NCBI GenBank assembly: GCA_947475465.1
Contig: CANJLK010000002.1
Coordinates: 1-64,000, forward strand
Source of the DNA: Caulobacteraceae bacterium
Lineage (GTDB): Bacteria > Pseudomonadota > Alphaproteobacteria > Caulobacterales > Caulobacteraceae
Direction: 5' to 3'
DNA: 64,000 bases
Shown: piece by piece, positions 61,071-64,000 of the stretch
Layout: each line of letters starts with the position of its first letter
Numbering within the stretch: the stretch's first letter is position 1
Translations under genes and position numbers: made by a program
The notes under the pieces: generated by a model
The model's database searches: none
What the model was told of the DNA's origin: nothing
What the model saw: only the letters and a program-made list of their open reading frames with translations

Positions 61071-62891
61071 CTAGGTTTCCCGAGTCTGGCGCCGCCACAG
61101 GGCGGCGTATTCACCGGTCTTGGCCAGCAGTTCAGCATGGGTCCCGCGCTCGACGATCTTCCCTCGGCGCAGGACAAGGATCTGGTCGGCGTCGACGATG
61201 GTCGACAGGCGGTGGGCGATCACCAGGGTGGTGCGTCCGGCCTTCACCTTTCGCAGGGTCTCCTGGATCGCAGCCTCCGTGGGCCCGTCCAGCGCGCTGG
61301 TCGCCTCATCCAGGATCAGCACCCGGGGGTTGGCTAGGAGCGCGCGGGCGATGCCCACCCGCTGCCGTTCGCCGCCGGACAGCTTCAGCCCCCGCTCGCC
61401 GACCATGGTCGACATCCCTTTCGGCAGGCCATCGATGAACGGGCCTAGCTCCGCCGCGTCGGCCGCGGCCCGCACGTCGTCGTTGCCGGCGCCTGGCCTG
61501 GCGAAGGCGATGTTGGCGTAGAGGGTGTCGTTGAACAGCGCCACGTCCTGCGGCACCAGGGCCACCGCGCCGCGCAAGGCCTGCTGCTTCACCTGGCGCA
61601 TGTCGATGCCGTCGATCAACACCCGGCCGGCCTTGGGGTCGATGAGCCGCATGGCCAGGCGCACGGCGGTGGTCTTGCCCGCGCCGGACGGCCCCACCAG
61701 GGCGGTCGTGGCGCCGGGCGGAATCTCGAAGCTGACGTCGTTCAGCCCCACCGAGCGGGCGTCGTGCTGGAACGCCACGTGCTCGAAGGCGACCGACGCG
61801 CCCTGCCCCGCGATCGGCGGCAGATCGCGGGCGTCGGCGGCGTCGGTGATATCGGGTGCGATGGCCCGCAGCTGGATCATCTGCTCCATGTCGATGAAGG
61901 CCTGCCGGATCTCGCGGTAGTTGAAGCCCAGCATGCCCAGCGGCTGGTAGAGGCCGCGCAGCAGGAAGATCGCCATGGTGATGTCGCCGATCCGCATCTC
62001 CTGGCGGGAGACCGCCATCCCGACCATCACCGTCATGATCGCCAGGCCGATGTTGAGGATCAGGGCCTGGGAGGCGTTGAGCAGGTTGAGCGAGGTGTTG
62101 GCCTGGACGCTGGCGTCCACATAGACGTCCATCGCCTTGCGGTAGTTCTCGACGGTCCGCTCTTCCGACCCGAAGGTCTTGACCGTCTCGTAGTTGATCA
62201 GGGCGTCCACCGAGAGCCCCGCCACGCGGCTGTCGGCCTCGTTCAGTTCGCGCCGGTGGCTGAGCCTCCAGTCGGTGATGCGGAAGGTCACCACCGTGTA
62301 GATCACGATGGTCACGAAGGTGGTCAGCGCGAACTTCCAGTTCAGCCGCGTCGCCATCACGCCCATGGCCAGCAGCAGTTCCACCGCGGTGGGACCGATA
62401 TTGAACACCACGCTGCGGATCAGGAAGTCGGTGGACCTTGAGCCGCGGTCGATGATCCGCGACAGGGCGCCCATCTGCTTCGACTGGTGGAAATCCAGCG
62501 ACAGGCCCAGCGCATGGCGGAAGGTTTCCACCGCCGCCATGGCCATGGTCGCCTGGGAAACCCGGGCGAAGATCGCATCGCGGACGAAAGGTATCCAGGC
62601 CGCCACGAGGAGCAGGCCCGCGTAGGCCAGCGCCCCGGTCACATAGCTGGCGTTCAAACCGTGGCCGCCGCCCACCGACTGGCTGAGGCGGCTGATGGAA
62701 TCGCCCAGCACCACCGGCGCCCAGACGCCGGCCAGCTTGCCCACGAACACCAGGCCCAGCGCCACCCCGATCCGCAGGCGCAGGTGTGAAGCGCGCGAAC
62801 GCATAACCAGACGGCCGAGATCGGCCATGGAGGTCCAGAAGTTGAAGGTCGCCGAGGCCGGCGCGGTCTGGCCATGATAGTGAGCCGACAT
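61071..62891 (-). CDS. Atm1/HMT1-type ABC exporter
   Basis: A 606-residue half-transporter with an N-terminal six-helix membrane domain and a C-terminal ATPase. Walker A is LVGPSGAGKTTAVRL, the signature LSGGERQRVGIARALL, and Walker B VLILDEATSALD. The membrane part resembles the Atm1/ABCB6/ABCB7 group, which exports glutathione-metal or persulfide species. ATG 62891 (MSAHYHGQ) is chosen; 62912 adds seven residues. Follows the lipoprotein gene by 33 bases on the same strand. Confidence 0.93.
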   Translation of the reverse strand: MSAHYHGQTAPASATFNFWTSMADLGRLVMRSRASHLRLRIGVALGLVFVGKLAGVWAPVVLGDSISRLSQSVGGGHGLNASYVTGALAYAGLLLVAAWIPFVRDAIFARVSQATMAMAAVETFRHALGLSLDFHQSKQMGALSRIIDRGSRSTDFLIRSVVFNIGPTAVELLLAMGVMATRLNWKFALTTFVTIVIYTVVTFRITDWRLSHRRELNEADSRVAGLSVDALINYETVKTFGSEERTVENYRKAMDVYVDASVQANTSLNLLNASQALILNIGLAIMTVMVGMAVSRQEMRIGDITMAIFLLRGLYQPLGMLGFNYREIRQAFIDMEQMIQLRAIAPDITDAADARDLPPIAGQGASVAFEHVAFQHDARSVGLNDVSFEIPPGATTALVGPSGAGKTTAVRLAMRLIDPKAGRVLIDGIDMRQVKQQALRGAVALVPQDVALFNDTLYANIAFARPGAGNDDVRAAADAAELGPFIDGLPKGMSTMVGERGLKLSGGERQRVGIARALLANPRVLILDEATSALDGPTEAAIQETLRKVKAGRTTLVIAHRLSTIVDADQILVLRRGKIVERGTHAELLAKTGEYAALWRRQTRET

Positions 62892-62924
62892 GCCGGGATG
62901 GTGGAAAGCCAACCGGTGCTCCCG

Positions 62925-63707
62925 TCAGTGAATGAGAAGGGTGGATTGCACGCCGCCGCCTGGCGTCAGCCAGTCGACCCGCAGGCCCCCGCCCGTGAAC
63001 TGGCTACGCAACGGACCCTGCACAAGGGGCGCGGGCGGCGAGACCACCACATCGGCGCTGTCCGCGAAGCCATCGCCGACGATCTGCAGCCGATGCGGAC
63101 CTGGCGGGATCGGCGCCGGCGCGCTGGCTTCGAACCGGCCGGCGGCGTCCGCGCGGCCCTGGGCGATCTGCCGTCCGTCGAGCCGCAGCGCCACCGTGGC
63201 GCCCGGCCGGACGGCGGCGGACACCGCCGCGCCCCCCGCCCGGTCGAAATCAAGCGACCGCAGTCCTGAGGCGGCCGGCCGGTCGATGCGCATCGCCGAA
63301 GCTCCGGCGCGCAGCAGCGCCACCTCGCCTGCTGGTGTCGCCAGGATATAACCTTGCGCCTGGGCGGCGGGACCCGAACCAGGCCCGGCCGCCGACAGGC
63401 CATAGATCCGCGGCGCCGCGAGCGGGCCAAGGGCCAGGCGCCAGCGCCCCTGGGCGTCGGCGCCGGCGAACAGCGCCTGACCGTCAGGCGTCGCCAGGCG
63501 CACCCGTGCGCCGGCCGCGGCCGACCCCGACAGGCTGAGATCGGCGCCCGTCGCCTGCACCGTCAGGACGGCTGGGGGCGCCGCATAGTCCGCACCAGCC
63601 GGGCCCGCCGCGACCTCGGCCCCGGCCACCGCGGCAGGCCTGTGCTCGCCGCAGGCTGCAAGACCCGCAAGCGCGCACAACGCCACGATGAAACCCGTCC
63701 TGCCCAT
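62925..63707 (-). CDS. Hypothetical lipoprotein with Gly/Ala-rich beta repeats
   Basis: A 260-residue lipoprotein: signal GRTGFIVALCALAGLAAC with lipid Cys at about residue 19. The remainder is Ala/Gly/Pro-rich beta-like segments (LTVQATGADLSLSGSAAAGA, then VRLATPDGQALFAGADAQGR and similar units), resembling Ig-like or carboxypeptidase-regulatory-like repeats. No family recognised. Co-transcribed with the ABC exporter, possibly as a periplasmic or outer-membrane partner; that is inference from position. Divergent from the LOG-family gene. Confidence 0.72.
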   Translation of the reverse strand: MGRTGFIVALCALAGLAACGEHRPAAVAGAEVAAGPAGADYAAPPAVLTVQATGADLSLSGSAAAGARVRLATPDGQALFAGADAQGRWRLALGPLAAPRIYGLSAAGPGSGPAAQAQGYILATPAGEVALLRAGASAMRIDRPAASGLRSLDFDRAGGAAVSAAVRPGATVALRLDGRQIAQGRADAAGRFEASAPAPIPPGPHRLQIVGDGFADSADVVVSPPAPLVQGPLRSQFTGGGLRVDWLTPGGGVQSTLLIH

Positions 63708-63804
63708 CACTGCTTGTTGAAACTCCCAGGCCAAGGCCATAGCTAATCGCAGCATTCGTCCCGCGCCCGCAAGCGCTGGCCATTTTCCCCCGGAGTATCC
63801 GCCG

Positions 63805-64000
63805 ATGGCGCCCGCCGCCAACAGCCTCAAATCCGTCTGCGTGTTCTGCGGCTCGTCCGACGCCGCGGCGCCGGCCTATCTCGCGGCCGCCGCCGACCTG
63901 GGCCGCGCGCTGGCCGCCGCCGGCCTACGCCTGGTCTATGGCGGGGGCGGTGTCGGACTGATGGGCGCCACGGCCAGGGCGGCCCACGCCGCGGGCGGCG
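63805..64000 (+). CDS. LOG-family protein (TIGR00730-type), 5' part only
   Basis: The first 65 residues of a Rossmann-fold protein of the LOG/lysine-decarboxylase-like family, cut by the window end. [16 protein letters not shown] and [18 protein letters not shown] are the conserved starts; the catalytic PGGxGTxxE motif lies outside the window. Such enzymes are nucleotide 5'-monophosphate phosphoribohydrolases, related to cytokinin-activating LOG. CCGGAG ribosome site precedes ATG 63805. Confidence 0.9.
   Translation, partial: MAPAANSLKSVCVFCGSSDAAAPAYLAAAADLGRALAAAGLRLVYGGGGVGLMGATARAAHAAGG

Overview
The window is a contiguous, gene-dense, clearly high-GC piece of a chromosome from an alphaproteobacterium of the order Caulobacterales (Caulobacter/Phenylobacterium-like; genus not determined). 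The evidence is a clear popZ gene (the polar organizing protein), a consensus CtrA box (TTAA-N7-TTAAC), an alphaproteobacterial SOS box (GTTC-N7-GTTC), promoter-like sequences of the TTGACG-N10-14-GCTANAWC type, and REP palindromes of a kind common in this group. I see no prophage, insertion sequence, integron or CRISPR array. Almost everything is core or lineage-specific chromosomal content, so most of the novelty is in intergenic elements and in proteins with altered family motifs.

Layout. 1-5.4 kb: the end of a MoxR ATPase gene, small hypothetical proteins, a universal stress protein, an HD hydrolase coupled to a NUDIX-type NAD regulator, and a fatty acid hydroxylase with a small partner. 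5.7-9.5 kb: large catalase KatE, a DUF6894 protein and a Ste24-like M48 protease. 9.5-15.2 kb: glyQ-glyS-ppdK on the minus strand. 15.2-16.5 kb: two secreted proteins (Thr-rich, fasciclin). 16.9-18.8 kb: glnK-amtB. 18.9-23.2 kb: ispE, a TPR lipoprotein and ETF-ubiquinone oxidoreductase. 23.3-30.7 kb: small enzymes, including a VOC protein, a quinone-reductase-like MDR, a TPR-methyltransferase fusion, a nitrobindin-like protein, a family-4-like uracil-DNA glycosylase and a lytic transglycosylase. 30.7-33.4 kb: a TetR-controlled module (serine hydrolase plus DUF4386-type membrane protein) with two palindromic operators. 33.4-38.4 kb: an SOS-boxed radical SAM protein, a luciferase-like oxidoreductase, an RNA methyltransferase, a glycine-zipper protein and TlyA. 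38.4-42.7 kb: an acyl-CoA ligase, an S10 peptidase and a VIT-family transporter. 42.7-48.5 kb: valS, a REP pair, popZ, tolC and a PIMT-like protein, a cell-pole/envelope cluster. 48.7-53.4 kb: tRNA-Cys, a three-gene coupled operon (two acyl-CoA dehydrogenases plus a metallo-beta-lactamase-fold hydrolase), a 55-residue membrane protein and a WYL regulator. 53.4-56.5 kb: an Mpl-like Mur ligase, a CtrA-boxed small transcript, tRNA-Asn and a gloA/aldo-keto reductase pair. 56.7-64 kb: an RND efflux pump, an Atm1-like ABC exporter, a lipoprotein and the start of a LOG-family gene.

Functional groups: nitrogen sensing and uptake (glnK-amtB); glycine charging plus PEP/pyruvate interconversion (glyQS-ppdK); stress defence (katE, Usp, gloA/AKR, RND pump, DNA-repair-like genes); envelope biology (popZ, tolC, lytic transglycosylase, Mur ligase). 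The most interesting region is 54.88-54.99 kb, where a consensus CtrA box precedes a short two-hairpin transcript with a strong terminator and no long ORF. All calls come from reading the sequence without database searches.
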